DNA from: Piscinibacter caeni
GTDB taxonomy: Bacteria; Pseudomonadota; Gammaproteobacteria; Burkholderiales; Burkholderiaceae_C
Direction of reading: 5' to 3'
NCBI GenBank assembly: GCA_003265685.1
Contig: QJOU01000065.1
Span: 1 to 55,808, forward strand
Length of the DNA: 55,808 nucleotides
Position 1 is the first letter of the stretch, and each line of letters begins with the position of its first letter. Below, piece by piece: positions 8,006 to 19,069 of the stretch. The notes under the pieces are model-generated. The model did not search any database. It worked only from the letters and a program-made list of their open reading frames with translations, and was not told the origin of the DNA. The translations under genes and the position numbers were made by a program.

Positions 8006-9298
8006 ATGAGCACGCCCGTCTACCGCTTCAAGCCCTGGAACGTCGGCCGCGTCGTGGTCTGGGGCGTCTACGCGCTGCTGCTGCTCGTCGCCCCGCTGCT
8101 GTTCACGAGCAACCTGTCGCTGACCATGCTGTCGCAGATCGGCATCGCGATCGTCGCCTGCCTGTCCTACAACATGCTGCTGGGGCAGGGCGGCATGCTC
8201 AGCTTCGGCCATGCGGTCTACACCGGGCTGGCCTCGTTCGTGGCGATCCACGCGCTGAACCGCGTCGGCGCGGGCAGCCTGGCGCTGCCGGTCAGCCTGA
8301 TCCCGCTGGTGGGCGGCGTCGCCGGTGCCGGCTTCGCGCTGCTGCTGGGCTACGTGACCACGCGCAAGGCCGGCACCACCTTCGCGATGATCACGCTGGG
8401 CATCGGCGAGCTGGTATTCGCGATGTCGCTGATGGTGCCGGAGTTCTTCGGCGGCGAGGGCGGCGTCTCGGGCAACCGGGTGGTCGGTGCGCCGGTGCTG
8501 GGCATCAGCTACGGGCCGCAGATCCAGGTGTACTACCTGCTGGCGGTCTACACCTTCGTCTGCACCGCGGCGATGTTCGCCTTCACGCGCACGCCGCTCG
8601 GGCGCATGCTCAACGCGGTGCGCGACAACGCCGAGCGGGTGGAGTTCGTCGGCTACAGCACGCGCCACGTGCGCTACATCGCCTTCGTCGTGGCCGGCTT
8701 CTTTGCCGGCATCGCCGGCGGCATGTACGCGCTGAACTTCGAGATCGCCACCGCCGAGGTGGTGGGCGCGTTGCGCAGCGGCGCCTACCTGCTGTTCACC
8801 TTCCTCGGCGGCGCGGTGTTCTTCTTCGGGCCGATCATCGGCGCGGTGCTGATGGTGCTGGCCTCGGTGCTGCTGTCGGAGTTCACCAAGGCCTGGCTGC
8901 TCTACCTCGGCCTGGTGTTCCTGTTCATGGTGATGTATGCGCCGGGCGGCATCGCCAGCCTGATCATGATGAACCTGCGCGTGGCCGCCTTCGGCAAGCT
9001 GGGCCGGCTCTGGACCGCCTACCTCGCGCTCGGCGGCACCGCGCTGACCGTGCTGGCCGGCACGGCCGCGATGATCGAGATGGTCTACCACCTGCAGCTC
9101 AACGAGGCGCTCGGCCCGACCCTGCGCTTCGCCGGCGCGACGCTGGACGCGCGCAGCGTCGACGCCTGGTTCGGCGCCTGCTTCGTGCTCCTCACCGGCG
9201 CGGCGCTGTTCGAGCTGGCGCGGCGCCGCTTCGTGGCCGAATGGGGCCTGGCGCAGGAGGAGATCGAGAAGGAGATCAAGCGGAGAGAGGCTCTATGA
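8006..9298 (+). CDS. livM: HAAT-family ABC transporter permease, LivM type
   Basis: A 430-residue inner-membrane permease pairing with LivH. Conserved features include SYNMLLGQGGMLSFGHAVY, the EAA-like coupling region DNAERVEFVGYSTRHVRYIAFV, and GGAVFFFGPIIGAVL. It is about 80-100 residues longer than typical LivM, with an additional C-terminal stretch (about 340-430) holding two more hydrophobic segments and a basic tail QEEIEKEIKRREAL. Its stop overlaps the livG start codon (ATGA). Confidence 0.9.
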   Translation: MSTPVYRFKPWNVGRVVVWGVYALLLLVAPLLFTSNLSLTMLSQIGIAIVACLSYNMLLGQGGMLSFGHAVYTGLASFVAIHALNRVGAGSLALPVSLIPLVGGVAGAGFALLLGYVTTRKAGTTFAMITLGIGELVFAMSLMVPEFFGGEGGVSGNRVVGAPVLGISYGPQIQVYYLLAVYTFVCTAAMFAFTRTPLGRMLNAVRDNAERVEFVGYSTRHVRYIAFVVAGFFAGIAGGMYALNFEIATAEVVGALRSGAYLLFTFLGGAVFFFGPIIGAVLMVLASVLLSEFTKAWLLYLGLVFLFMVMYAPGGIASLIMMNLRVAAFGKLGRLWTAYLALGGTALTVLAGTAAMIEMVYHLQLNEALGPTLRFAGATLDARSVDAWFGACFVLLTGAALFELARRRFVAEWGLAQEEIEKEIKRREAL

Positions 9299-10056
9299 GC
9301 GTCGCCGTGGAACTCAAGGACGTGCACAAGCGCTTCGGCCGCACCGAGATCATCCGCGGCGCGAACCTGGCGGTGAACGCCGGCGAGCGGGTGGCGATCA
9401 TCGGGCCCAACGGCGCCGGCAAGTCGACCCTGTTCAACCTGATCAGCGGGCGCTTTCCGCCCAGCAGCGGGCAGATCCTGCTGCACGGCGAGCGCATCGA
9501 CGGCCTGCCGCCCTACGAGGTGAACCGGCGGGGGCTGGCGCGCAGCTTCCAGGTGAGCAACCTGTTCGGCCGGCTCTCGGTGTTCGAGAACCTGCGCTGC
9601 GCGGTGCTGTGGTCGCTCGGCTACCGCTACGCGTTCTGGCGCTTCCTGGCCGGCGCGAAGGACGCGAACGACCGCACCGAGGAGGTCATGAAGATGATCC
9701 GCCTCGACAAGCGGCGCGACGTGCCGGCGCTGAACCTCACCTACGCCGAGCAGCGCGCGCTCGAGATCGGCGTGACGATCGCGGGCGGCGCGAAAGTGAT
9801 CCTGCTCGACGAGCCCACCGCCGGCATGAGCCGCAGCGAGACCACGCGCTTCGTGCAACTGATCCGCGAGGTGACCGAGGGCCGCACGTTGCTGACCGTC
9901 GAGCACGACATGGGCGTGGTGTTCGGGCTGGCCGACCGCATCGCGGTGCTGGTGTACGGCGAGGTGATTGCCTTCGACACGCCGGAGAAGGTGCGCGCCG
10001 ACCCGCGCGTGCAGGAGGCCTACCTCGGCTCGGTGCTGGCGGAGGCGGGGCACTGA
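9295..10056 (+). CDS. livG: HAAT-family ABC transporter ATP-binding protein, LivG type
   Basis: A 253-residue nucleotide-binding subunit. Walker A GPNGAGKST is at about 37-45, the signature region reads LTYAEQRALEIG (148 on) where LivG proteins usually have LSYGEQ, and Walker B VILLDEPTAGMS and the H-loop VEHDMG are intact. The C-terminal LivG extension with VQEAYLG is present. The start at 9295 (MSVAVELKDV) overlaps livM and follows a GGAGAGAGG ribosome site. The Ser-to-Thr and Gly-to-Ala changes in the signature are notable together with the altered LivF Walker A. Confidence 0.92.
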   Translation: MSVAVELKDVHKRFGRTEIIRGANLAVNAGERVAIIGPNGAGKSTLFNLISGRFPPSSGQILLHGERIDGLPPYEVNRRGLARSFQVSNLFGRLSVFENLRCAVLWSLGYRYAFWRFLAGAKDANDRTEEVMKMIRLDKRRDVPALNLTYAEQRALEIGVTIAGGAKVILLDEPTAGMSRSETTRFVQLIREVTEGRTLLTVEHDMGVVFGLADRIAVLVYGEVIAFDTPEKVRADPRVQEAYLGSVLAEAGH

Positions 10057-10751
10057 TGCTGCAGGTCGAGAAGCTGCACGCCTTCTACGGCAAGAGCCAC
10101 GTGCTGCACGGTGTGAACCTGAACGTGCAGCCCGGCGAGATCGTCGCGCTGCTCGGGCGCAACGGCTCGGGCCGCTCGACCACCGCGAAGGCCATCATGG
10201 GCCTGGTTGACGCCACCGGCGACGTGCGCCTGCGCGGCGAGCCGCTGCTCGGCCGCAAGCCCTTCGAGATCGCCCGCCTGGGGCTGGGCTACGTGCCGGA
10301 GAACCGCGACGTCTTTCCCAAGCTCACGGTGCACCAGAACCTGATGCTGGGCGAGCAGCGCGGGCGCAAGACGCCGCGCTGGAGCTACGACGACATGTAC
10401 CGCCTGTTCCCGCGCCTGAAGGAGCGCCAGCACACCGCCGCCGGCGTGCTCTCCGGCGGCGAGCAGCAGATGCTCACGCTGTGCCGCACGCTGATGGGCG
10501 ACCCCGACCTGATCATGATCGACGAGCCGACCGAGGGGCTCGCGCCGATGGTCGTCGAGCTGGTGGCCGAGTACCTGGAGGCGCTCAAGGAGCGCGGCGT
10601 GTCGGTGCTGCTGATCGAGCAGAAGCTGACCATCGCGCTGACCATCTCGCAGCGCTGCTACGTGATGGGCCACGGCAGCATCGTGTTCGAGGGCACGCCG
10701 GCCGAGTTGCGGGGCAATGCCTATATTCGCAAGGAGTGGCTGGAGGTCTGA
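10056..10751 (+). CDS. livF: HAAT-family ABC transporter ATP-binding protein, LivF type
   Basis: A 231-residue nucleotide-binding subunit partnering LivG. The Walker A reads GRNGSGRST (34-42), with Arg40 in place of the invariant lysine (codon at 10173). The signature LSGGEQQML, Walker B LIMIDEPTEGLAP and the LivF-type VLLIEQKLT in place of a switch histidine are present. Start and preceding livG stop overlap as TGATG. The Lys-to-Arg change is seen directly; I recall similar GRS motifs in other betaproteobacterial LivF proteins, so it may be a lineage trait rather than a defect. Confidence 0.92.
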   Translation: MLQVEKLHAFYGKSHVLHGVNLNVQPGEIVALLGRNGSGRSTTAKAIMGLVDATGDVRLRGEPLLGRKPFEIARLGLGYVPENRDVFPKLTVHQNLMLGEQRGRKTPRWSYDDMYRLFPRLKERQHTAAGVLSGGEQQMLTLCRTLMGDPDLIMIDEPTEGLAPMVVELVAEYLEALKERGVSVLLIEQKLTIALTISQRCYVMGHGSIVFEGTPAELRGNAYIRKEWLEV

Positions 10752-10795
10752 CGCGTCTGTCGCTGCAGCGACAGTGGCCGCCGCCGCGCCCACCC

Positions 10796-10814
10796 TAGAA
10801 TCGAACGATCGTTC
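10796..10814 (+). promoter_or_regulatory. Promoter -10 element and 12-bp palindromic operator upstream of the fadB-like gene
   Basis: TAGAAT (10796-10801) matches the sigma-70 -10 consensus at 5 of 6 positions; no convincing -35 box is seen. It is followed immediately by the perfect palindrome GAACGATCGTTC (10803-10814), which would cover the transcription start. The next start codon is at 10836. The position and symmetry are those of a TetR-family repressor site; betaproteobacterial fatty-acid genes are known to be controlled by TetR-type regulators responding to acyl-CoA. No regulator gene is in the window. Confidence 0.6.
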
Positions 10815-10835
10815 TTTTTTGCAGGAACCTCTCCC

Positions 10836-12929
<2,094 letters not shown>

Positions 12930-12946
12930 ACCGAGGAAGCCGCACC

Positions 12947-14122
12947 ATGACCCGTGCCGTGATCGTCTCCACCGCCCGCACCCCGCTGGCCAAGAGCTGG
13001 AAGGGCGCCTTCAACCTGACCCACGGTGCCACGCTGGGCGGCTTCGCCGTCAAGGCGGCCGTCGAACGCGCCGGCATCGAGCCCGGCGAGGTCGAGGACG
13101 TGCTGATGGGCTGCGCCAACCCCGAGGGCGCCACCGGCTGGAACATCGCGCGCCAGGTGGCGCTGCGCGCCGGCCTGCCGGTGAGCGTGTCCGGCATCAC
13201 CGTCAACCGCTTCTGCTCCAGCGGCCTGCAGACCATCGCGATGGCCGCGCAGCGCATCATCGCCGGCGAGGGCGAGGTCTACGCCGCCGGCGGCGTGGAG
13301 AGCATCTCCTGTGTGCAGAACGAGATGAACAAGCACCTGTTCGCCGACCCCTGGCTGCAGGAGCACAAGCCCGAGATCTACTGGCCGATGCTGCAGACGG
13401 CCGAGACCGTCGCGAAGCGCTACGCGATCCCGCGCGAGCGCATGGACGAGTACGGCGCGCAGAGCCAGCAGAAGGCCTGCGCGGCGCAGGCGGCCGGCAA
13501 GTTCGCCGACGAGATCGTGCCGGTCACCGTGCTGGCCGGTGTGGCCGACCCGGTGCTGGGCCTGCGCACCAAGGAAGTCACGGTCAGCGCCGACGAGGGC
13601 CTGCGCCCCGGCACCACGGTCGAGGCGGTGGCCGGAATCAAGCCGGCCGTTCCCGGCGGCGTGGTCGCGGCCGGCAACGCCAGCCAGTTCAGCGATGGCG
13701 GCGGCGCCTGCATCGTGATGGACGAGGCGCTGGCGCAGAAGCGCGGGCTGAAGCCGCTCGGCCGCTTCCTCGGCTTCGCGGTGGCCGGCTGCGAGCCCGA
13801 CGAGATGGGCATCGGCCCGGTGTTCGCCGTGCCCAAGGTGCTCAAGCGCCTGGGCCTCGGCGTGGACGACATCGACCTGTGGGAGCTGAACGAGGCCTTC
13901 GCGGTGCAGGTGCTGTACTGCGCCGACCGGCTCGGCATCCCGATGGACCGGCTCAACGTCAACGGCGGCGCCATCGCCGTCGGGCATCCGTACGGCGTGA
14001 GCGGCCAGCGCCTCACCGGCCATGCGCTGATCGAGGGCAAGCGGCGCGGCGCGAAGCGCGTCTGCGTGACCATGTGCATCGGCGGCGGCATGGGCGCGGC
14101 CGGCATCTTCGAGGTGTTGTGA
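12947..14122 (+). CDS. Acetyl-CoA C-acyltransferase (thiolase)
   Basis: A 391-residue thiolase performing the last step of beta-oxidation or, in reverse, acyl condensation. The acyl-accepting Cys90 is in [10 protein letters not shown], the catalytic His347 in [11 protein letters not shown], and the second Cys377 in [10 protein letters not shown]. Length is normal. Placed immediately after the FadB-like gene it completes a FadB/FadA-type pair. A GAGGAAG ribosome site lies upstream of the ATG. Confidence 0.95.
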   Translation: MTRAVIVSTARTPLAKSWKGAFNLTHGATLGGFAVKAAVERAGIEPGEVEDVLMGCANPEGATGWNIARQVALRAGLPVSVSGITVNRFCSSGLQTIAMAAQRIIAGEGEVYAAGGVESISCVQNEMNKHLFADPWLQEHKPEIYWPMLQTAETVAKRYAIPRERMDEYGAQSQQKACAAQAAGKFADEIVPVTVLAGVADPVLGLRTKEVTVSADEGLRPGTTVEAVAGIKPAVPGGVVAAGNASQFSDGGGACIVMDEALAQKRGLKPLGRFLGFAVAGCEPDEMGIGPVFAVPKVLKRLGLGVDDIDLWELNEAFAVQVLYCADRLGIPMDRLNVNGGAIAVGHPYGVSGQRLTGHALIEGKRRGAKRVCVTMCIGGGMGAAGIFEVL

Positions 14123-14141
14123 CGCGGGGCGAGGGGCGGTC

Positions 14142-15977
14142 ATGACCTTCCGCGCCACGCTCGACTTCCTGCTGCACGACTGGCTCGCCGTCGAGCGGCT
14201 GTGCGAGCGGCCGCGTTTTGCCGAGCATGGCCGCGAGACCTTCGCCGCGGTGCTCGACCTGTGCGAGACGCTCGCGGCCGAGAAGTTCGCGCCGGTCAAC
14301 CGACTGGTCGACACCGAGGAACCACGCTTCGACGGCGAGCGCGTCATCCTGCCCGCGGCCACGCAGGCGGCGGCGCGCGCCTATGCCGAGGCCGGCCTGC
14401 TGGCCGCCTCGCAGGACGCATCGGTTGGCGGCATGCAGCTGCCCTGCGTGGTCGAGATGGCGGCCAACGCCTTCTTCTCCAAGGCCGGCATCGGTGTGGG
14501 CGGCGCCAACATGCTGACCAGCGGCAACGCCAACCTGCTGATGGCGCATGGCAGCCCGGCGCAGCAGCGCGCCTTCGCCGTGCACGAATACGCCGGCCGT
14601 TTCGCCGGCACCATGTGCCTGTCCGAGCCGCAGGCCGGCTCGAGCCTGTCGGACATCACCACCCGCGCCGTGCCCGACGGCGCCGGCTTCGAAGCCGAGC
14701 CGCTCGGCCCGCGTTACCGGCTGCGCGGCACGAAGATGTGGATCAGCGCCGGCGAACACGAGCTGACCGAGAACATCGTGCACCTCGCGCTGGCCAAGAT
14801 CCCGGGGCCGGACGGCCGGCTCGTGCCGGGCACACGCGGCATCTCGCTGTTCATCGTGCCGAAGTGGCTGGTCGACGCCGACGGCCGGCTCACCGGCGAG
14901 CGCAACGACGTGTCGCTGGCCGGCCTGAACCACAAGCTCGGCTACCGCGGCATCCCGAACACGCTGCTCAACTTCGGCGAGGGGCGGCATCCGGTGCGCG
15001 GCGGGGCCGGCGCCGTGGGTTATCTGGTGGGCCGCCCGGGCGAGGGCCTGAAGGGCATGTTCCACATGATGAACGAGGCGCGCATCGCGGTCGGCCTCGG
15101 CGCCGCGATGATCGGCATGGCCGGCTACGAGGCGAGCCTGACCTACGCGAAGCTGCGCACGCAGGGCCGCCCGGTCGGGGCAGCCGGCAAGGACCCGGCG
15201 CAGCCCCCGATCCCGATCATCGGCCACGCCGACGTCAAACGCATGCTGCTGGCGCAGAAGAGCTGGTGCGAGGGCGCGCTGGCGCTCGAGCTGTACTGCG
15301 CGCGCCTGGTCGACGAGCAGCGCACCGGCGCGCCGGAGGACGCGGCGCAGGCCGGCCTGCTGCTCGAACTGCTGACGCCCATCGCCAAGAGCTGGCCCAG
15401 TCAGTGGTGCCTGGAGGCCAACAGCCTGGCGATCCAGGTGCACGGCGGCTACGGCTACACGCGCGACTTCCCGGTCGAGCAGTACTGGCGCGACAACCGC
15501 CTGAACATGATCCACGAGGGCACGCACGGCATCCAGGCGCTCGACCTGCTGGGCCGCAAGGTGCTGCTGGACGGCGGCGCGGCGATGAAGCTGCTGGCCG
15601 GGCGCGTCAACGCGACGATCGAGCGCGCGATGGCCGAGCCGGCGCTGGCGGCCTTCGGCAACGAGCTGGCCGGCGCGCTGCAGCACCTCGGGCGTGCCAC
15701 CAAGGCCGCCTGGGCCACCGGCCAGCCCGAGGAGGCGCTGGCCAACGCCACGCCCTACCTGCAGGCCTTCGGCCACGTGGTGATCGCCTGGGTCTGGCTG
15801 GACGTCGCGCTGTGCGCGCAACCGCGTGCCGGGCGCATGGACGAGGCGCAGCGCCAGGGCCTGCTGGCGGCCTGCCGCTACTTCTTCCGGCACGATCTGC
15901 CGCTGGTGGCGGCCTGGCTGAAGGTCGTCGAGACGCGCGACGACACCTGCCGCACCATGCACGAGGACTGGTTCTGA
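14142..15977 (+). CDS. Acyl-CoA dehydrogenase, long form with C-terminal extension
   Basis: A 611-residue flavin-dependent acyl-CoA dehydrogenase of the ~600-residue class that carries an extra C-terminal domain (as in DMSP- and medium-chain-acid-degrading proteobacteria). FAD-binding LSEPQAGSSLSDITT and WISAGEHELTENI are visible, as is the RDNRLNMIHEGTHGIQALDLLGRK segment with the putative catalytic glutamate. The extension (about 470-611) is helical and ends TCRTMHEDWF. It probably oxidises the acyl-CoA that feeds the FadB-like enzyme encoded upstream. The start at 14142 has GAGGGG 7-12 bp before it. Confidence 0.92.
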   Translation: MTFRATLDFLLHDWLAVERLCERPRFAEHGRETFAAVLDLCETLAAEKFAPVNRLVDTEEPRFDGERVILPAATQAAARAYAEAGLLAASQDASVGGMQLPCVVEMAANAFFSKAGIGVGGANMLTSGNANLLMAHGSPAQQRAFAVHEYAGRFAGTMCLSEPQAGSSLSDITTRAVPDGAGFEAEPLGPRYRLRGTKMWISAGEHELTENIVHLALAKIPGPDGRLVPGTRGISLFIVPKWLVDADGRLTGERNDVSLAGLNHKLGYRGIPNTLLNFGEGRHPVRGGAGAVGYLVGRPGEGLKGMFHMMNEARIAVGLGAAMIGMAGYEASLTYAKLRTQGRPVGAAGKDPAQPPIPIIGHADVKRMLLAQKSWCEGALALELYCARLVDEQRTGAPEDAAQAGLLLELLTPIAKSWPSQWCLEANSLAIQVHGGYGYTRDFPVEQYWRDNRLNMIHEGTHGIQALDLLGRKVLLDGGAAMKLLAGRVNATIERAMAEPALAAFGNELAGALQHLGRATKAAWATGQPEEALANATPYLQAFGHVVIAWVWLDVALCAQPRAGRMDEAQRQGLLAACRYFFRHDLPLVAAWLKVVETRDDTCRTMHEDWF

Positions 15978-15979
15978 CG

Positions 15980-16174
15980 ATGACGACGGCACGACTCGAA
16001 GCCCTGGTCTGGGTGTTGATCTACGGCGGGCTGATCCTGGTCGGGCTCGGGCTGGCGGTGCAGCGCCGGAACGAGCTGCTCGGCTGGAGCCTGGTGGGCC
16101 TGGGCGCCGTGGTCGCGCTCGCCGGGGCGGTGCTGGTGGTGGTGCGCGCGCGCCTGCCGGGAGACAAACCGTGA
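15980..16174 (+). CDS. Small two-helix membrane protein, function unknown
   Basis: A 64-residue protein with two hydrophobic segments (about 9-27 and 35-55), a polar NEL turn between them and a basic tail ending RARLPGDKP. The start codon lies 2 bp after the preceding stop and the stop overlaps the next gene's GTG start (GTGA), so it is translated as part of the operon. I do not recognise a named family; the length and topology resemble small inner-membrane proteins often annotated as hypothetical. Confidence 0.65.
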   Translation: MTTARLEALVWVLIYGGLILVGLGLAVQRRNELLGWSLVGLGAVVALAGAVLVVVRARLPGDKP

Positions 16175-18174
16175 GGCGCGTGGCTCGCCTCGCCCTGGCG
16201 GCCCTGTCCGGCATGCTGCTGGCCGTGGCCGCTGTGTCCGCGCGCGCCGCACCGTCCCCCGACCCCTTCCTCGGCCTGGACAACGCGGCGCGCATCGACG
16301 CCGACTGCCGGCGCCTGCAGCACGACCTGAAGGCCGACGAGCGCGCGCTCGAGCAGGCCCGGGCCGACACCTTGCTGCCGGCGCTCGACGCGCTGCAGCA
16401 GCGCGCCGAGGCCCTGGTCGGCCCGCTCGACCTGCTCGCTGCCGTGCACCCGGCCAAGCCGATCCGCGACGCGGCCGAGCGCTGCAGCAGCGCGGTGCAG
16501 GGGTTCTTCGCCGCCTTCCTGCAGAACCGGCGCGTGTTTGCCCGGCTGCTCGCGCTGGAGCCGGCCGATGCGGTCGATGCGCAGGCGCGGCGCGACCGGC
16601 TCGACGCCTTCGAGGACGCCGGCATCGCGCTCGCGCCGGCGGCGCGACAGCGCGCGCTCGAGATCAACCGCGCGCTGACGCGCCTGGGCCAGGACTTCGA
16701 GCGCCGCGTGCGCGAGGAGCGCACGCGCGTGGCCTTCGGCGTCGACGAACTGGCCGGCGTGCCCGAGTCGGTGTGGCGCACGGCCCCGCGTGACGCGCAC
16801 GGCCGCGTGCTGCTCGGCCTGGACTACCCGACGCTCGACCCGCTGATGCAGAAAGCCGAGCGCGCCGCCACGCGCGAGCGCATGTGGCGTGCCGCGAACG
16901 CCCGCGGGGGCGCCGAGAACCTGCGCGTGCTGGCGCGCCTGGCCGACCTGCGGCGCGAGTACGCGCGCCTGTTCGGCCTGGACAGCTACGCCGATTTCGT
17001 GCTGCGCCGGCGCATGGCCGGCAGCGCGGCGGCGGTGGGCGGCTTCCTCGACGCGGTGCGCCAGGTGGCTGGTCCGCGCGAGGCCGACGACCTGGCGCTG
17101 CTGCGCGCCGACAAGGCCCGGCTGCTCGGCACCGAGCCGGCGCAGACGGTGCTGCAGCGCTGGGACGTCGAGTTCCACCTCGAGCGCGTGCGGCGCGCGA
17201 ACTTCGCGGTCGACCAGGAGGCGCTGCGCGTGCACTTCCCGCCCGAGGCCAGCCTGCGCTTCGTGTTCGCGATCGCGCAGCGCCTGTTCGGTGTGCGTGC
17301 CGAGCCGCTCGGCCCCGCGCCCTGGCACCCGGATGCGCAGGCCTTCCGCATCGTCGAGGCGGCGGACGGCCGGCCGCTCGGCACGCTCTACGTCGACCTC
17401 TACCCGCGACCCGACAAGTACGGCCATGCCGCGATGTGGCCGGTGCGCGCCGGCGCGGCCGGCGTTCAGCCGGTGGCCGCGCTGGTGGCCAACCTCGACC
17501 GCCACGGCCTGACGCTGGACGAGCTCGAGACCCTGCTGCACGAGGCCGGCCACGCCTTCCACGCGCTGCTGGGGCAGACTCGCTACGCCCAGCACGGCGG
17601 CACCAGCGTGCTGCTCGATTTCGTCGAGGCGCCGTCGCAGATGCTGGAGGACTGGGTCTACGATCCGGCGGTGCAGGGGCTGTTCACGCAGGTCTGCGCC
17701 GAGTGCACGCCGATCCCGCGCGAGACGCTCGAGCGCGCCGCCCGCGCGCGCGATTTCGCCAAGGGCTGGCGCACCATGCGGCAGCTGCTGTTCGCGAGCT
17801 ACGACCTGGCGCTGTATGGCCCCATCAGCAGCACCACCCGCGGTCCCGCCCGCGAGACGCCGCTGGCGCTGTGGACCCGGCTCGAATCGGCCACGCCGCT
17901 CGGCCACGTGCCGGGCTCGCGCTTCCCGGCAAGCTTCGAGCACATCGCCGGCGGTTATGCGGCCGGCTACTACGCCTACCTGTGGAGCCTGGCCCAGGCC
18001 AAGGACCTGCGCAGCGCCTTCGCGTCCGACAAGCTCGATGCGGCCGTCGGGCGGCGCTACCGCGACACCGTGCTCGCCCCCGGCGGCGAGCAGCCGCCGG
18101 CCGAGCTGATGCGCCGCTTCCTCGGCCGGCCGGCCAGCAACGACGCCTTTTTCCGCTGGCTGCGCCAGCCTTGA
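16171..18174 (+). CDS. M3 family zinc metallopeptidase (thimet oligopeptidase-like), exported
   Basis: A 667-residue M3 peptidase. A cleavable signal peptide (about 1-26, ending SARA-APS) suggests a periplasmic oligopeptidase, unlike cytoplasmic OpdA. The zinc site HEAGH is at about 457-461, with the third ligand Glu486 in FVEAPSQMLEDW. The C-terminal HIAGGYAAGYYAYLWS segment is typical of M3 enzymes. The GTG start at 16171 overlaps the preceding stop. Its position in an acyl-CoA operon is unexpected and gives no hint of substrate. Confidence 0.9.
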   Translation: MRRVARLALAALSGMLLAVAAVSARAAPSPDPFLGLDNAARIDADCRRLQHDLKADERALEQARADTLLPALDALQQRAEALVGPLDLLAAVHPAKPIRDAAERCSSAVQGFFAAFLQNRRVFARLLALEPADAVDAQARRDRLDAFEDAGIALAPAARQRALEINRALTRLGQDFERRVREERTRVAFGVDELAGVPESVWRTAPRDAHGRVLLGLDYPTLDPLMQKAERAATRERMWRAANARGGAENLRVLARLADLRREYARLFGLDSYADFVLRRRMAGSAAAVGGFLDAVRQVAGPREADDLALLRADKARLLGTEPAQTVLQRWDVEFHLERVRRANFAVDQEALRVHFPPEASLRFVFAIAQRLFGVRAEPLGPAPWHPDAQAFRIVEAADGRPLGTLYVDLYPRPDKYGHAAMWPVRAGAAGVQPVAALVANLDRHGLTLDELETLLHEAGHAFHALLGQTRYAQHGGTSVLLDFVEAPSQMLEDWVYDPAVQGLFTQVCAECTPIPRETLERAARARDFAKGWRTMRQLLFASYDLALYGPISSTTRGPARETPLALWTRLESATPLGHVPGSRFPASFEHIAGGYAAGYYAYLWSLAQAKDLRSAFASDKLDAAVGRRYRDTVLAPGGEQPPAELMRRFLGRPASNDAFFRWLRQP

Positions 18175-18188
18175 CGGAGCACCCTGCC

Positions 18189-18980
18189 ATGAGCACACCC
18201 GTGCAGCAACTGTTCGACCTGACCGGCCGCCACGCCCTCGTCACCGGCGGCTCGCGCGGCCTCGGCCTGCAGATCGCCGAGGCGCTGGGCGAGGCCGGCG
18301 CGAAGGTCTTCCTCGTCGCGCGCAAGGCCGACGAACTGGAGTCTGCCGTCGCGCACCTGCAGGACAAGGGCATCGACGCGCGCTGGGCCGCCGCCGACAT
18401 GAGCAAGCCGGAGGACATCGAGCGTGTCGCCGGCGAGGTGCTGCGGCGCCAGGGCGACATCGACATCCTCGTCAACAACGCCGGCGCCACCTGGGGCGCG
18501 CCGGCCGAGGATCATCCGCTCGAGGCCTGGGACAAGGTGATGAACCTGAACGTGCGCAGCCTGTTCCTGATGTGCCAGCAGATCGGCCGGCGCAGCATGA
18601 TCCCGCGCAAGCGCGGCCGCATCGTCAACATCGCCTCGATCGCCGGGCTGTCGGGCTCGATGGACGCGCAGTTCATCGCCTACGGCGCGAGCAAGGGCGC
18701 GGTGGTCAACTTCACGCGCACGCTGGCCGGCGAATGGGGCCGCCACGGCATCAACGTCAACGCCATCGCGCCGGGCTTCTTCCCGAGCAAGATGACCCGC
18801 GCGACGATCGCCGAGACCGGCGCCGACAAGCTGGCGAAGATGGCGCCGCTCGGCCGCATCGGCGACGACGACGACCTGAAGGGCGCGGCGCTGCTGTTCG
18901 CCAGCGACGCCGGCAAGCACATCACCGGGCAGATCCTGGCCATCGACGGTGGCGTCTCGGCGGTGCACGGCGGCGGCTGA
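18189..18980 (+). CDS. SDR family oxidoreductase (3-oxoacyl-ACP reductase-like)
   Basis: A 263-residue classical short-chain dehydrogenase. Cofactor motif TGGSRGLG is at about 20-27, NNAG at about 97-100, and the catalytic Ser and YGASK (Tyr/Lys) follow at about 155-175; the end is IDGGVSAVHGGG. Probably reduces or oxidises a 3-hydroxy/3-oxo-acyl intermediate or an alcohol. It lies 14 bp after the M3 peptidase gene. Confidence 0.9.
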   Translation: MSTPVQQLFDLTGRHALVTGGSRGLGLQIAEALGEAGAKVFLVARKADELESAVAHLQDKGIDARWAAADMSKPEDIERVAGEVLRRQGDIDILVNNAGATWGAPAEDHPLEAWDKVMNLNVRSLFLMCQQIGRRSMIPRKRGRIVNIASIAGLSGSMDAQFIAYGASKGAVVNFTRTLAGEWGRHGINVNAIAPGFFPSKMTRATIAETGADKLAKMAPLGRIGDDDDLKGAALLFASDAGKHITGQILAIDGGVSAVHGGG

Positions 18981-19069
18981 CATGCGGCCCCCACGCTCAC
19001 TTCGTTCGCTGCCCCCCGAGGGGGCGCGTCAGCGCCTTCGGGCGGCCGGGCGGCGCTGACGTCCCCACC
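18981..19069 (+). repeat. Dispersed Burkholderiales-type intergenic repeat with hairpins
   Basis: The gap between the SDR and thioesterase genes contains a C-run/G-run hairpin (GCCCCC, GA, GGGGGC around 19012-19025) and CGTCAGCGCC (19027-19036) pairing perfectly with GGCGCTGACG (19052-19061). Sequence of this kind, with CGCTCACTTCGTTCGCT before the C/G stem, is a familiar high-copy intergenic repeat of Burkholderiales genomes. The 17-mer at 19027-19043 recurs at 29804-29820. Function unknown; it may affect readthrough within the operon. Confidence 0.6.
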
